Source: Flavobacterium sp. W4I14 (GTDB lineage: Bacteria > Bacteroidota > Bacteroidia > Sphingobacteriales > Sphingobacteriaceae). Taken from it: a stretch of 64,000 nt of DNA. This document shows positions 17,158 to 25,789 of this stretch, in pieces. How positions within the stretch are numbered: position 1 is the stretch's first letter; the number at the start of each line of letters is the position of its first letter. The notes below the pieces were generated by a model. It ran no database searches. It was not told the origin of the DNA and worked only from the letters and a program-made list of their open reading frames with translations. The stretch lies in the NCBI GenBank assembly GCA_030817875.1, contig JAUSZU010000001.1, positions 3,658,001 to 3,722,000 of the forward strand, given 5' to 3'. The position numbers and the translations under genes were made by a program.

Positions 17158-17817
17158 ATGATGAATCCCGAAATTTATAAACAACGGTTTACCACAGAAG
17201 ATACACCCGGATGGCAGGCGATAGATGATCAATTGGAGAAGATATATGACAATACGGAAGCACGCCATTACCCACCGTTGTGCGGCATCCATTATGTAGC
17301 TGGCGGAACAGACCCGATAGATGGTGCCAGCATTTATGACAGCAACCATCAAACTTTTCATCGGCACATGATCAGTTATGGCATGAGCGAGCTGTATTAT
17401 AACGAGGAGAAAGCTGGCGGCGAATTTAGCAAATGGGGTTTTGAATTTACTTTCAGACTGGCCCAATTCAAAGATGATGAGCATGACCCCATCTGGGCCA
17501 TAAACGTAATGAATAACCTGGCACGGTACGTATTTTCGAGCGGTAAATGGTTTGAAGAAAATCATTTTATCCCAGCTAATGGACCAATAAGATTAAATAC
17601 AGAAACTGAAATAACAGGCTTTGTTTTTGCCTTAGATCCTGAACTGGGAAAAATGGACACCCCCCATGGCGAGGTAAGCTTTTTACAGTTGGTTGGCATT
17701 ACCAATGCAGAAGTGGAAGATTTGAAAAAAAGCCCTACAATAGGTGCTGTACAAGAACTGATCGAAAAACTGAAAAAAGACAATCCGCTGTTAATTACAG
17801 ATCTGACCAGAAAATAA
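17158..17817 (+). CDS. Suppressor-of-fused (SUFU) domain protein
   Basis: About 219 residues from the MMNPEIYKQ start; the upstream ATG 19 codons earlier would add an untypical leader. The bacterial SUFU pattern (PF05076) is clear: TPGWQAIDDQLEKIY, GGTDPIDGASIYDS, HRHMISYGMSELYY, SKWGFEFTFRL, NNLARYVFSSGKWF, GPIRLNTETEITGFVFALDP and TPHGEVSFLQLVG. Bacterial SUFU proteins are cytoplasmic and often sit beside polymorphic toxins as immunity proteins (family knowledge). No recognised toxin domain is beside it here. The neighbours are the exported TssD-like protein and a lipoprotein 23 bp downstream. Confidence 0.88.
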   Translation: MMNPEIYKQRFTTEDTPGWQAIDDQLEKIYDNTEARHYPPLCGIHYVAGGTDPIDGASIYDSNHQTFHRHMISYGMSELYYNEEKAGGEFSKWGFEFTFRLAQFKDDEHDPIWAINVMNNLARYVFSSGKWFEENHFIPANGPIRLNTETEITGFVFALDPELGKMDTPHGEVSFLQLVGITNAEVEDLKKSPTIGAVQELIEKLKKDNPLLITDLTRK

Positions 17818-17840
17818 TCAGAAACCCTCCGTAAACTGTT

Positions 17841-18368
17841 ATGAAACCAAGAAATATTCTTTTCGTCATGCTGATTTTGATTGTTTCCTCTTGCCAGTCT
17901 AAAAAAGCAGTTCATTTAAAAACTGTCCTGGAGCAAAAGGAAAGGGGCATTTTCAATATATTGCTGGGCAAAAACGGCCCTAATGAGCAGAAACTGAAGT
18001 GCCTGATTGATGGCGATTTTAAATGTGCCCAGCAGGCAATAACCGAAGAGGAACGGGCATTCGATAAAATCATCAGTGAAATAAATGCGCTGGAAACAGG
18101 AGGCATTAAATATGGCAACGAACTAAAATCGGCAACAAGCAACTATTATAAGGCTGTTAAAGAATCGGAAACATTTGACCGCTTAATTGTTGCCCAGCAA
18201 CAGATCAGTCAAAATAAAACAAATACTGAAAAAATAAGGGATGCTGCAATACGCCAACAAGGCCAATTATCAAGAGAGAAGTTAGAAATGCGCAAAATAA
18301 CCAGTAAAAAAGAACAGTTATTGGCCGAAGTAAAAAAACAGTTCAATTTGCTTAACCATTTACAATAA
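17841..18368 (+). CDS. Helical lipoprotein, module 1
   Basis: 175 residues. The lipobox SSC (Cys18) follows a short signal peptide. The rest is almost fully helical and charged, with coiled-coil character at 120-170 (REKLEMRKITSKKEQLLAEV). Two further cysteines (KCLIDGDFKC) could form a disulfide. No family was recognised. The lipoprotein in module 2 has the same length and similar helical make-up, so the two may be diverged counterparts. It ends the module 1 operon and converges on the second regulator gene 24 bp away. Confidence 0.7.
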   Translation: MKPRNILFVMLILIVSSCQSKKAVHLKTVLEQKERGIFNILLGKNGPNEQKLKCLIDGDFKCAQQAITEEERAFDKIISEINALETGGIKYGNELKSATSNYYKAVKESETFDRLIVAQQQISQNKTNTEKIRDAAIRQQGQLSREKLEMRKITSKKEQLLAEVKKQFNLLNHLQ

Positions 18369-18392
18369 CCTGTTTTTCACCCTAATAAACAC

Positions 18393-20237
18393 TTAACCCA
18401 TTTTCTGCAAAAATAAATTCAAATCCTCTTCTTTTTCAAGCCCCAGTTTTTGTTTAACACGGTAACGGCTCATGCGCACACTTTTGGCTTCAATATGCAT
18501 CAGCTGGGCAATTTTTTTGGTATCCATTTTTAAATGAAGGTAAGCACAGAGCTTTAAATCAAGCGAGGTGAGTTTTTGTTGTGCCCTTTGATTAAGCAGA
18601 GAGAAAAATTCTGGGTGTACCTGTTGGATCTGAAATTTAGCTTGCTCAAAGTCATTGTCCAAAAGCAACTCTTCATTCCAGATTTTATTAATATTCAGTT
18701 GATCGTTGTCATTAAATTTTTCTTTGATCTGAAAAAGCATCTCTTTTTTATGTTCCAGCTGCAATTGGCTAGCCATTACTTCTTTCTGCAACTGCTGTTG
18801 TTGACTTTCCAATAATTGCTGTTCAGCTTTCAACCTTGCCTGCTCTTCTTTTTCGAGTTTCATCTGCAATTCAGCATCCTGTTTTTCCAAGTGCAGCTGT
18901 TTTTCGCGCTGTAATGAATATCTTAACCTAAAATGGTAAGACCGGAACATAAATATTAGCCCCAACAGCGAAGCAATGGTAATGCCAATGTATAGGTACT
19001 TTTGTTGCTGCGCATATTTTTCGCTCTGCTTTAACAGCTTCACCTCATTGTTTTTTTTTTCAGTTTCGTATTGTACTTCTAGTTTCTGAGCATTTAAGGC
19101 CTGCTTCTGATCAAAAAGTTTACTATTGTATACTGTTGCTTTTTTTTGAAACTCAAGTGCCTTTGCGTAATTGCCATTTTGCTCATAAAAGCTGGCCAAT
19201 GCCGTTACAATATTGATCAGCGTGTAATAATATGGCGCTTGCTGGTCTTTCATCATACTATAAGCCTCCTGTAAATATCCTTCAGTCATGGCCGTATTTT
19301 TATCTCTTTTGGCGTATTCGCTCAAAATACCCAAACTGCTCGCCCTAACCTCTTCCCCATTCAGTACTCCTCTCATTACCTCGTTGGCCATGCTTGCATA
19401 CCGAATGGCATTTGCTTTCGCAGCCTGATCCGTATCAGGGAAGTATTTCAAATAATAATCTGCACTATTAATACAAGCCATAGCGTATGTTTTTCTGGCA
19501 ACGTATTGAGGATACTGTTTATAAATATCTTGTACTTTATTTAAGTAGTAAATAATGCTATCCCGCTGTAATTCTCTTTTAGTTGCTACAAAATTGTAAT
19601 CAGCAGCTACCGACAGCGCAATATAACAGTTACTCAATAGGTTATATTCAGTAGTTTTAAGGGCACTTTCAGTAGCCTTTTGAGCATATCTATTTACATT
19701 TTTTATATCATCCCATCTCGTATTCAGTGCATATAACTGGTAATATAGCTTAGCAGTGAGATAAGGATCGCATTTTTTCTCCAACATTTTAAGCCCCATC
19801 TGGCAATACTTAGTTACCAATTCATTATTATCGATAGCATTGTAAAATAGTGCTTGCGCATAATAAGCATAAGCCAGGGCAATAGGCTGTTGAGCCTTTT
19901 GTCCAATAGCTAAAGTGGTGTCGTTCGTTTTTTTCAGCAAAGCAAACTGCTTCGTATTTGCATAAACATTAACCAGCATGGCATATGCTTTTGTGGCTTC
20001 AGTAAAGTTTTTGAGTTTTATGGCCAAACTTACACTTTGTTGCGCCTTTGCAATTGCGGCTGCATAGTTTGCATTAACCCTATATCTTTCTGCCAACTGC
20101 GTTAGCAGAGCTGGTTTATCCTGCTCACTTAAATTATCGAGCGCTGTACTATCTAATAAGCTTTGCGCCTCGGCCGTACAACAACCTATAACGATCCAAA
20201 TCAAGAGTAATATGTTTTTAAAAACCAGATACTTCAT
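18393..20237 (-). CDS. Membrane-anchored TPR-HTH regulator, module 2
   Basis: 614 residues. Same architecture as the module 1 regulator: a signal peptide (cleavage near AEAQ), periplasmic TPR-like repeats (about 30-390), one membrane helix (about 420-440, YLYIGITIASLLGLIFMF), a Gln/Glu/Lys coiled coil, and a C-terminal HTH with TSLDLKLCAYLHLKMDTKKI and the segment AKSVRMSRYRVKQKLGL. That segment is nearly identical to the other regulator (KSVRMSRYRxKQKLGL), so both probably recognise the same DNA motif. It is divergent from the operon starting at 20.5 kb, with GTAG array 2 between them. Confidence 0.8.
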   Translation of the reverse strand: MKYLVFKNILLLIWIVIGCCTAEAQSLLDSTALDNLSEQDKPALLTQLAERYRVNANYAAAIAKAQQSVSLAIKLKNFTEATKAYAMLVNVYANTKQFALLKKTNDTTLAIGQKAQQPIALAYAYYAQALFYNAIDNNELVTKYCQMGLKMLEKKCDPYLTAKLYYQLYALNTRWDDIKNVNRYAQKATESALKTTEYNLLSNCYIALSVAADYNFVATKRELQRDSIIYYLNKVQDIYKQYPQYVARKTYAMACINSADYYLKYFPDTDQAAKANAIRYASMANEVMRGVLNGEEVRASSLGILSEYAKRDKNTAMTEGYLQEAYSMMKDQQAPYYYTLINIVTALASFYEQNGNYAKALEFQKKATVYNSKLFDQKQALNAQKLEVQYETEKKNNEVKLLKQSEKYAQQQKYLYIGITIASLLGLIFMFRSYHFRLRYSLQREKQLHLEKQDAELQMKLEKEEQARLKAEQQLLESQQQQLQKEVMASQLQLEHKKEMLFQIKEKFNDNDQLNINKIWNEELLLDNDFEQAKFQIQQVHPEFFSLLNQRAQQKLTSLDLKLCAYLHLKMDTKKIAQLMHIEAKSVRMSRYRVKQKLGLEKEEDLNLFLQKMG

Positions 20238-20341
20238 ATCGTAAAATTAGCATAAAGATTGGAGCTTGGGTAAAATTGTAGACAAAAGCTGAAAACAACT
20301 AAAAAACATAAAATACTCATTAACAATAGCTTAAAAATATC

Positions 20342-20390
20342 TGTAGATGTATTGTAGACGTTTTTAAAAAACACAGTAGATGTTCTGTAG
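20342..20390 (+). promoter_or_regulatory. Four-box GTAG array, copy 2 (putative operator)
   Basis: GTAG occurs at 20343, 20354, 20376 and 20387, giving the same 11-22-11 bp spacing as copy 1. Shared blocks are TTGTAGACG, TTTTTAAAAA, GTAG-TG-T-TGTAG and GCC. A further TTGTAGAC lies at 20276-20283, closer to the regulator gene. It lies upstream of the second DUF4870 operon, again 38 bp before a -7-like box. Confidence 0.65.
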
Positions 20391-20424
20391 GCGGCCAGTT
20401 CTTTTAAAGAACGATGATTAACTC

Positions 20425-20432
20425 CAAATTTG
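20425..20432 (+). promoter_or_regulatory. Promoter -7-like box of the module 2 operon
   Basis: CAAATTTG matches TAnnTTTG at all but the first base. The spacing to the last GTAG box (38 bp) and to an upstream TTCTT block (26 bp) is the same as in module 1. Confidence 0.4.
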
Positions 20433-20468
20433 ACCTAAATAATTTTTCAATCTAAAAAAACAGAAATC

Positions 20469-20798
20469 ATGGACAACAAAACCCTTTCAATCATTTCTTA
20501 CATCACCCTTATCGGTTGGTTAGTCGCTTATTTTATGGGAAAAGATAAAGCTGATACCTTGCTTAAATATCACTTAAGACAATCGTTAGGCCTTGCCATT
20601 GTAAGTATCATTTTCAACATAGTATTTACCATCATTGCCCTTATTGTGCCTAGTTTATCTTTTTTGGGCTTTGTTGGTTATGCAATTTTCATTCTTTGGA
20701 TTATGGGCATTATCAATGCGGCCAACGGTGCATTAAAACCTGTTCCACTTATCGGTAAATGGTTCGAAGACAAATCTTCATTTGTTGGTAAATACTAA
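20469..20798 (+). CDS. DUF4870/Tic20-like small membrane protein, module 2
   Basis: 109 residues, three to four membrane helices, with the family landmarks ISYITLIGWLVAYFMGK, KYHLRQSLGLAI and LKPVPLIGKWFEDK. A paralogue of the protein at 16.2 kb: both open an operon behind a GTAG array. The next gene starts 10 bp downstream. Function unknown. Confidence 0.8.
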   Translation: MDNKTLSIISYITLIGWLVAYFMGKDKADTLLKYHLRQSLGLAIVSIIFNIVFTIIALIVPSLSFLGFVGYAIFILWIMGIINAANGALKPVPLIGKWFEDKSSFVGKY

Positions 20799-20808
20799 AA
20801 AGAAGTTT

Positions 20809-21336
20809 ATGCGCCTCAACATCAAAAATGTCATGCTCATGGTGATGGTCTCGGCCATCACCGCATGCAACCTTACCGTAAATACCCCTGAAGAACATTT
20901 TGACCAGGCAGCCTTAAATGCCAATGATATCTCTCTCTTTGGTACGTACTATTTTGAAGGTTACCAAAAATATCAAAAAAGTGTATCTGGTCCCGGTAAA
21001 GTTATTAGCTGCGAAGAATACCTGAAAAATTCGATTGCCAGGGCCGAAAAGAATTTAGAGAAGATCAAAAAACTAACGCCCACCCCAGAAACAAAACCTA
21101 TGCTGGATGCTTCAATAATACTGCATAACTATGTTTTAACGAGTTACAGGAAAGAGCATCTCAAAATAGCCAAAATGATAGACAAACATGAGCCAGAGGA
21201 AAACATTAACAAGGCCTTAACCGACCTCGATACCAAACCCTATGATGCATTTATCGAGAAATACAATAAGCTATGGAAATTTGCAGACATATATGCTAAG
21301 GACAATAACATTGCAGTAGAAAAGATGCCTTTTTAA
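20809..21336 (+). CDS. Helical lipoprotein, module 2
   Basis: 175 residues from the ATG beginning MRLNIKNVMLMVMVSAITAC; the start nine codons earlier would put extra residues before the signal peptide and overlap the preceding gene. The lipobox is ITAC (Cys20). The mature part is helical and charged, with a C-terminal Lys/Asp-rich bundle and no recognised domain. It occupies the place of, and equals in length, the lipoprotein that ends module 1, but the sequences have little in common. Confidence 0.7.
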   Translation: MRLNIKNVMLMVMVSAITACNLTVNTPEEHFDQAALNANDISLFGTYYFEGYQKYQKSVSGPGKVISCEEYLKNSIARAEKNLEKIKKLTPTPETKPMLDASIILHNYVLTSYRKEHLKIAKMIDKHEPEENINKALTDLDTKPYDAFIEKYNKLWKFADIYAKDNNIAVEKMPF

Positions 21337-21376
21337 TTCTTATTAGTCAGTCACTCAATATCTCAACCGGATTACT

Positions 21377-22366
21377 ATGAAACAAGGACTTTCGATATTC
21401 TGGATACTTTACATGTTGTTTTTTGCCATTCCCTTCCCCATGTTGTTATATTACAACATTAAGAGCGAAAACATGCCGAACCTGATGGAAAGCGACCCGT
21501 GGCTATCGTTAAGTTTGGTAGCGGTTTCTGTAATATTGTGGATTATTCTCTTAATAGGCTATTACCGCAAATGGGTAATCCGAACTTTTTCGATAAAGCA
21601 CAATATAGAAAAACTCAAAAATACCGGTGAGCCGCGTGAGGCCAAAATTATAGCGGCTACAAAAGTGTCAAAACCTAATGTGGCTTATGATGCCTATGAA
21701 CTCACACTCCAGTTTAAAAATCTGGCGGGTAGTGAAATCAGGCAAAATACCACAATAAATGATTCAAAACCTTACGAACGCCGCTATGAGGCTGGTAAAA
21801 CCGTAGGCATACTGTTGGATAAGGAAGCAAACAAAGTCCCTTATCTCATTATCGCCAATACGGAAGTGAGCATAAACAAAACCATAGTATTGCTGGTTAA
21901 TCTGGGTTGGCTTGCTTTTACCTGTATTGTTGCTGGCTATTTTGTTTATTCCTATTCCTCAGAAAGCGAAGGAATGGGCTGGCGTTTTATGAGCTTAGGC
22001 CATCCATTGTTGGCTTGCCCTGCGGCACTTCTTTTTTACCGGTTTTTAGGCGCTATTATCCACAGCAAATTTTTGGGTAAGCCAAATGAATTGTTCCTGA
22101 TCAAATTTAAAGGTATCCGCACAACCGCCAGGTTGATTAAGGCCAGCCAGACCGGAACCTTTATTAACGAACAGCCAATGATTAATTTTGAGTTGGAATT
22201 TACCGATCAACACAACCAAAAACATAGGGCAAACCTAAAAAAGATTGTTGACCTGCTGGATCTGGATATAACCAAACAGGAACATGTATCCATTTTTTAC
22301 CTAAAAGAAAATCCACAGAAAATTGCCCTTGAAAAAGACCTAAACGAAATTAAAGGAGAATTCTGA
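21377..22366 (+). CDS. Membrane protein with two cytoplasmic beta modules
   Basis: 329 residues. Two membrane helices near the N-terminus (5-27 and 42-62) are followed by a soluble segment with the sequence EPREAKIIAATKVSK. Two more helices follow (170-195, 210-230), then a second similar segment (TTARLIKASQTGTFINEQP). Each soluble segment has a conserved-looking 'x-A-x-I/L-I-x-A' start and a VxIxxD/Y end, as in DUF3592-like membrane proteins, so it may be an internal duplication. The stop overlaps the next start by 1 bp. Function unknown. Confidence 0.6.
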   Translation: MKQGLSIFWILYMLFFAIPFPMLLYYNIKSENMPNLMESDPWLSLSLVAVSVILWIILLIGYYRKWVIRTFSIKHNIEKLKNTGEPREAKIIAATKVSKPNVAYDAYELTLQFKNLAGSEIRQNTTINDSKPYERRYEAGKTVGILLDKEANKVPYLIIANTEVSINKTIVLLVNLGWLAFTCIVAGYFVYSYSSESEGMGWRFMSLGHPLLACPAALLFYRFLGAIIHSKFLGKPNELFLIKFKGIRTTARLIKASQTGTFINEQPMINFELEFTDQHNQKHRANLKKIVDLLDLDITKQEHVSIFYLKENPQKIALEKDLNEIKGEF

Positions 22367-23253
22367 TGAAAAACTTAAACAACATCTCCAGCCTGATCAT
22401 ATTGTCTTGCTTCCTGTGCTTCAGCTGCAAACAGGTCACAAAAAGTGTAGATGAAACCTTTCATCCAAACGATTCTTTGGCTAAAAAATATAATAAAGAA
22501 AACCGTATCGGATCAGAAGGCGAATATACCGGAACCACTAAAACGACAACGACAATTTCTACACAGCATCATCAGGAGAAATTTGTAGTGATAAACGGCG
22601 ATACGGTTAAAACACCAGAACTTCAGGACAAGGCAAAAGAACTTTTTCATGATCTGGAACTATTAAAACAAAAGCAAACACCAGCAGGTAGCAAGGAAAT
22701 CCAAAAAAGGGTAAATGAATTTTTAAAGGATATGAACCTGCCTCAGCCAGGCGCAAAAAACAGCAATACAGAAAAACCAGTAGCAAAAGCCAGGAAAGGA
22801 ATGTTAAGTGCTTCACAATTAGCACAGGCAGAAGAGAAACTAAGACAGCTGCCACAATTCCGTGATAGAGAAATTCTGGTATATGAATCTGTACACTTTT
22901 ATGAGGATGGCTCCATTAAACTGGCCTTACAGCATCCCGAAAACCCTAAATATGTAGATGCATACCAATACCAAGATGGTTATTGGTCTGAACCAAAACC
23001 TGTACAGGCCAGGAATATTGCGCGCAGGACATTTCCTTTAAGTAAAATAAATTTTGCCGATGCACAAAAAGTAATGCAGATTTATAACGATAAAGCTGCT
23101 CAGGTTGAAGGTGCAAAACCCACCACGACCGCCTACATTTCAATTTGGGATGATGGTATGCGTTGGTTCCCATCAACGATTAACGGCAGTCGCGAACGTT
23201 ACGACCTGCAATTCAATAATGATGGTACGCTAAAGAGTTTTAGACAGGAGTGA
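22366..23253 (+). CDS. Hypothetical lipoprotein, module 2
   Basis: 295 residues. The signal peptide ends at lipobox CFSC (Cys21). Residues 40-140 are low-complexity and helical (Thr-, Lys- and Gln-rich). The C-terminal half (about 150-295) looks globular, with aromatic strands such as HFYEDGSIKLALQHP and GYWSEPKPVQ. The start shares the A of the previous stop codon (TGATG), so translation is coupled. No family was recognised. It is the last gene of the module 2 operon. Confidence 0.65.
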   Translation: MKNLNNISSLIILSCFLCFSCKQVTKSVDETFHPNDSLAKKYNKENRIGSEGEYTGTTKTTTTISTQHHQEKFVVINGDTVKTPELQDKAKELFHDLELLKQKQTPAGSKEIQKRVNEFLKDMNLPQPGAKNSNTEKPVAKARKGMLSASQLAQAEEKLRQLPQFRDREILVYESVHFYEDGSIKLALQHPENPKYVDAYQYQDGYWSEPKPVQARNIARRTFPLSKINFADAQKVMQIYNDKAAQVEGAKPTTTAYISIWDDGMRWFPSTINGSRERYDLQFNNDGTLKSFRQE

Positions 23254-23289
23254 AAAAATGTAGTTGTTCATTTATCGTCTTATATAAAG

Positions 23290-23333
23290 TCGTCACCTTG
23301 ATCCGATAGCTATTGGACTTATTTCAAGGTCTC
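23290..23333. repeat. REP-like hairpin, copy 1
   Basis: Outer arms CCTTGA and TTCAAGG flank an imperfect inner palindrome TCCGATAGCTATTGGA. The same design is found at 23469-23514. Confidence 0.55.
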
Positions 23334-23390
23334 ATTAATAAATGATGTTGAAATAATTTACTACTGACAGATTCCAAAGAACGGTCGTCT

Positions 23391-24022
23391 TTCCCGCGCA
23401 GGCCTATCGTATGGACACATCTTTTATTAACTCTATATATGTTTTTTTAGTACATTTCATTAAGGCGGTCGTCATGCTGATCCGATAGCTATCGGATTTA
23501 TTTCAGCATCTTTCCAGCTATAAAAAGGCATTTATTTCCAAAATATTAATTAAGCAAGCAATTCTTTTCCGCTCGATGCCGCGGTGGCATGGTAGTTTTT
23601 CGCAGATCAAGTTGTTTTTATTTGTGCTCAAGAATGCTGGCGCATTTTGGAGCGCCAAAGTACCCAAAGCGCTCCGTCAATCCAGCAATGGGCCTTTTAC
23701 ACAATCCTATACACATCAAAAAAACAGCGGCACTTCGTTTAATCAGGTATTGATTTTTGTTTTCTTTGGTCTGATTGAGCCCTTCGGGGTTTGTGTTCAA
23801 TATTTCTTTAAAACTTTAAATTAGCGTTTATGAACACAAAACCACTGCGTTTTAGGTTTGGAAATGCTATTTGTTCTATTCTGCACCTGTTTTTTTGATT
23901 TCTCCGGCCGCTGGGATTGACGGCGTTCTTCGGTCAAAACAATGTGTTATTTAAGGAAGCTAGCAAAACGGCTAAAAATTAAACTCAAAAAGATGTGTCC
24001 ACACGATAGGCGCAGGCGGGAA
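23391..24022. mobile_element. 632 bp element bounded by ~35 bp inverted repeats
   Basis: The ends are 23391-23425 and 23987-24022. Read inward both contain CCTATCGT-TGGACACATCTTTT after a variable TTCCCGC...GC stretch, with only a few mismatches. No transposase is encoded. The longest internal plus-strand frame (82 codons) shows no domain. The interior includes a second REP-like hairpin and a GC-richer block around 23630-23700. It may be a MITE-like element or two inverted copies of an intergenic repeat. The rest of the 23254-24229 gap holds nothing else I can support. Confidence 0.45.
23469..23514. repeat. REP-like hairpin, copy 2
   Basis: TGCTGA and TTCAGCA form the outer arms around the perfect 16 bp palindrome TCCGATAGCTATCGGA. 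It lies inside the 632 bp element. Confidence 0.6.
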
Positions 24023-24229
24023 CCACGATTGCTCAGCGAAGCTAATCTTAAAGCTTATAGCATTACGATTTCCCTATGATTATCACCTCCCTTTTAATTT
24101 TCATTCCCCCCTTGTAATTTGTTAATCAAAAGAACAATTCTAAATAGCAGATGCAGCTTAGCTTAACATACACTTTAATTTCCGGAAACATAGCCAATGT
24201 AATTTTGCCTCAAACGGAAAACAAAAATT

Positions 24230-25714
24230 ATGAACAAAAAATTACTAAAGCAAAAGGCATTAGCCCTTGCTGTTGCCGCATTCGTTACTTCGGCAGTTGT
24301 GATCAGCGCCTGTAAAAAGAATAATGAGGCAGAAAACTCAGAAACCACAGTTACGCTTAAAGATTATTCGGTAAATCCTTCATTGGTAAAAGCCATGCCC
24401 GGTTTCGAAAGCCTGAATATTACTACATTAATTAGTTCGGACGATGTACTGGCAGAATCACCAAACTTTATATTTGGTGCACAACCTGATGGAGCAGGAA
24501 TTATCAAAAATCCGGCCGGCGAAGGTTTTATTATGATTAATAACCATGAAATTCTTCAATCAGTATCAAGAGTATATTTAGATAAAAATTTCAAACCTGT
24601 AAAAGGGGAATACATTGTAGATTCTGATGGCGGCATGACCCGTTTATGTTCTGCTACAATGGTAACACCAGAAGAACATGGCTTTTCTAAACCAGTTTTC
24701 TTAACTGCCGGAGAAAGCGGTGCAGAATCGATGATCCATGCCATCGACCCACTTGCTGCAGCAGATAAAAAGAACAAACAAAGAACAGTTGGCGCACTGG
24801 GCAGATGGAGCGCTGAAAATGCAGTTCCACTTCCTAAAGCATCGTATGCTGGTAAAACCGTTATCATGATTGGTGAGGATGAAACCGATGGACAATTGGC
24901 CATGTACGTATCCAACACTCAAGGCGACCTGGAAAACGGAAAGTTATATGTTATGAAACGCAGCAATAACGATCCGATTGAAACAAATATGGACAAAGGA
25001 CAAAGCTATGATGTGGAATTTGTAGAGCTTGATAATGTAAAAAGCAGTACAGGTGCACAATTACAGCAACAAACAATCGATAAAAAAGCGCTAATGTTAG
25101 CCCGTGTAGAAGATATCGATTACAGAAAAGGCAGTGCAGCAAACGGACGAGAAGTATATTTTACCGCAACTGGAGTTAGCCAGGGCGATAAACTTACACC
25201 AGTAAGTGGAAAAACCATGTGGGGCCGTGTATATAAACTGGTATTGGATGCAAGCAATCCATTAAAAGGGAAATTAGAAGTTGCCGTCGACGGAAATGAC
25301 AACCCTGGAAAAAGCATTGTAAATCCAGATAACCTTTGTGTAACCGAAAACTACGTATACATCCAGGAAGATGGAGATTCGTTCTACAAAAACAATGACC
25401 ATGATGGAACCATCTGGCAATTTGCAATGGCTTCAAAATCGTTAAAACCGATGTTACAAATGAATCACCGCAGAACAGATGCGACCTTTAATGCTAAATA
25501 CAACCCATCAAACAGTGTACAATTAAGTAGCTGGGAATATGGCGCGATGTACGATATCTCTGCTCTGACTGGTATCCCTGATACATTTATAGTTAATTTA
25601 CACCCACACACCTGGACAAGCGATAAATACAAAAATGCCGATGGTGGTACAACAAGATTGGTAAATAATAACGAAGGTGGACAAGTCGTAATTGTTCGCG
25701 GCGTTTCTAAATAA
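24230..25714 (+). CDS. PhoX-like (DUF839) lipoprotein
   Basis: 494 residues. The signal peptide ends in a lipobox-like VVISAC (Cys28). The body follows the DUF839/PhoX (PF05787) beta-propeller pattern: FIMINNHEIL, GGMTRLCSATMV, IGEDETDGQLAMYV, NGKLYVMKR, MWGRVYKLVLD, SIVNPDNLCVT, WEYGAMYDISALTGIPDTF and VNLHPHTW. PhoX enzymes are calcium/iron phosphatases of the periplasm (family knowledge), but many DUF839 lipoproteins of Bacteroidota are uncharacterised. It has its own terminator and is followed by a dihaem peroxidase-like gene. Whether it is a phosphatase cannot be said. Confidence 0.78.
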   Translation: MNKKLLKQKALALAVAAFVTSAVVISACKKNNEAENSETTVTLKDYSVNPSLVKAMPGFESLNITTLISSDDVLAESPNFIFGAQPDGAGIIKNPAGEGFIMINNHEILQSVSRVYLDKNFKPVKGEYIVDSDGGMTRLCSATMVTPEEHGFSKPVFLTAGESGAESMIHAIDPLAAADKKNKQRTVGALGRWSAENAVPLPKASYAGKTVIMIGEDETDGQLAMYVSNTQGDLENGKLYVMKRSNNDPIETNMDKGQSYDVEFVELDNVKSSTGAQLQQQTIDKKALMLARVEDIDYRKGSAANGREVYFTATGVSQGDKLTPVSGKTMWGRVYKLVLDASNPLKGKLEVAVDGNDNPGKSIVNPDNLCVTENYVYIQEDGDSFYKNNDHDGTIWQFAMASKSLKPMLQMNHRRTDATFNAKYNPSNSVQLSSWEYGAMYDISALTGIPDTFIVNLHPHTWTSDKYKNADGGTTRLVNNNEGGQVVIVRGVSK

Positions 25715-25731
25715 CCTATTTTATTTCTTTA

Positions 25732-25763
25732 TCCCTTTCGGCAAATGCCGGAAGGGATTTTTC
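25732..25763 (+). terminator. Terminator of the PhoX-like gene
   Basis: Stem TCCCTT-T-CGGC / GCCG-G-AAGGGA (25732-25742 with 25747-25757), loop AAAT, then TTTTTCT. The upstream ATG proposed for the next gene (25745) lies inside this hairpin, which supports the later start at 25790. Confidence 0.8.
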
Positions 25764-25789
25764 TATTTTATTTCAACTCCTACCCAAGC

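Noticed and set aside
23576..23824. 82-codon plus-strand frame inside the 632 bp element
   Set aside because: No domain, no plausible leader or start signal, and it lies in repeat DNA; not called as a gene.
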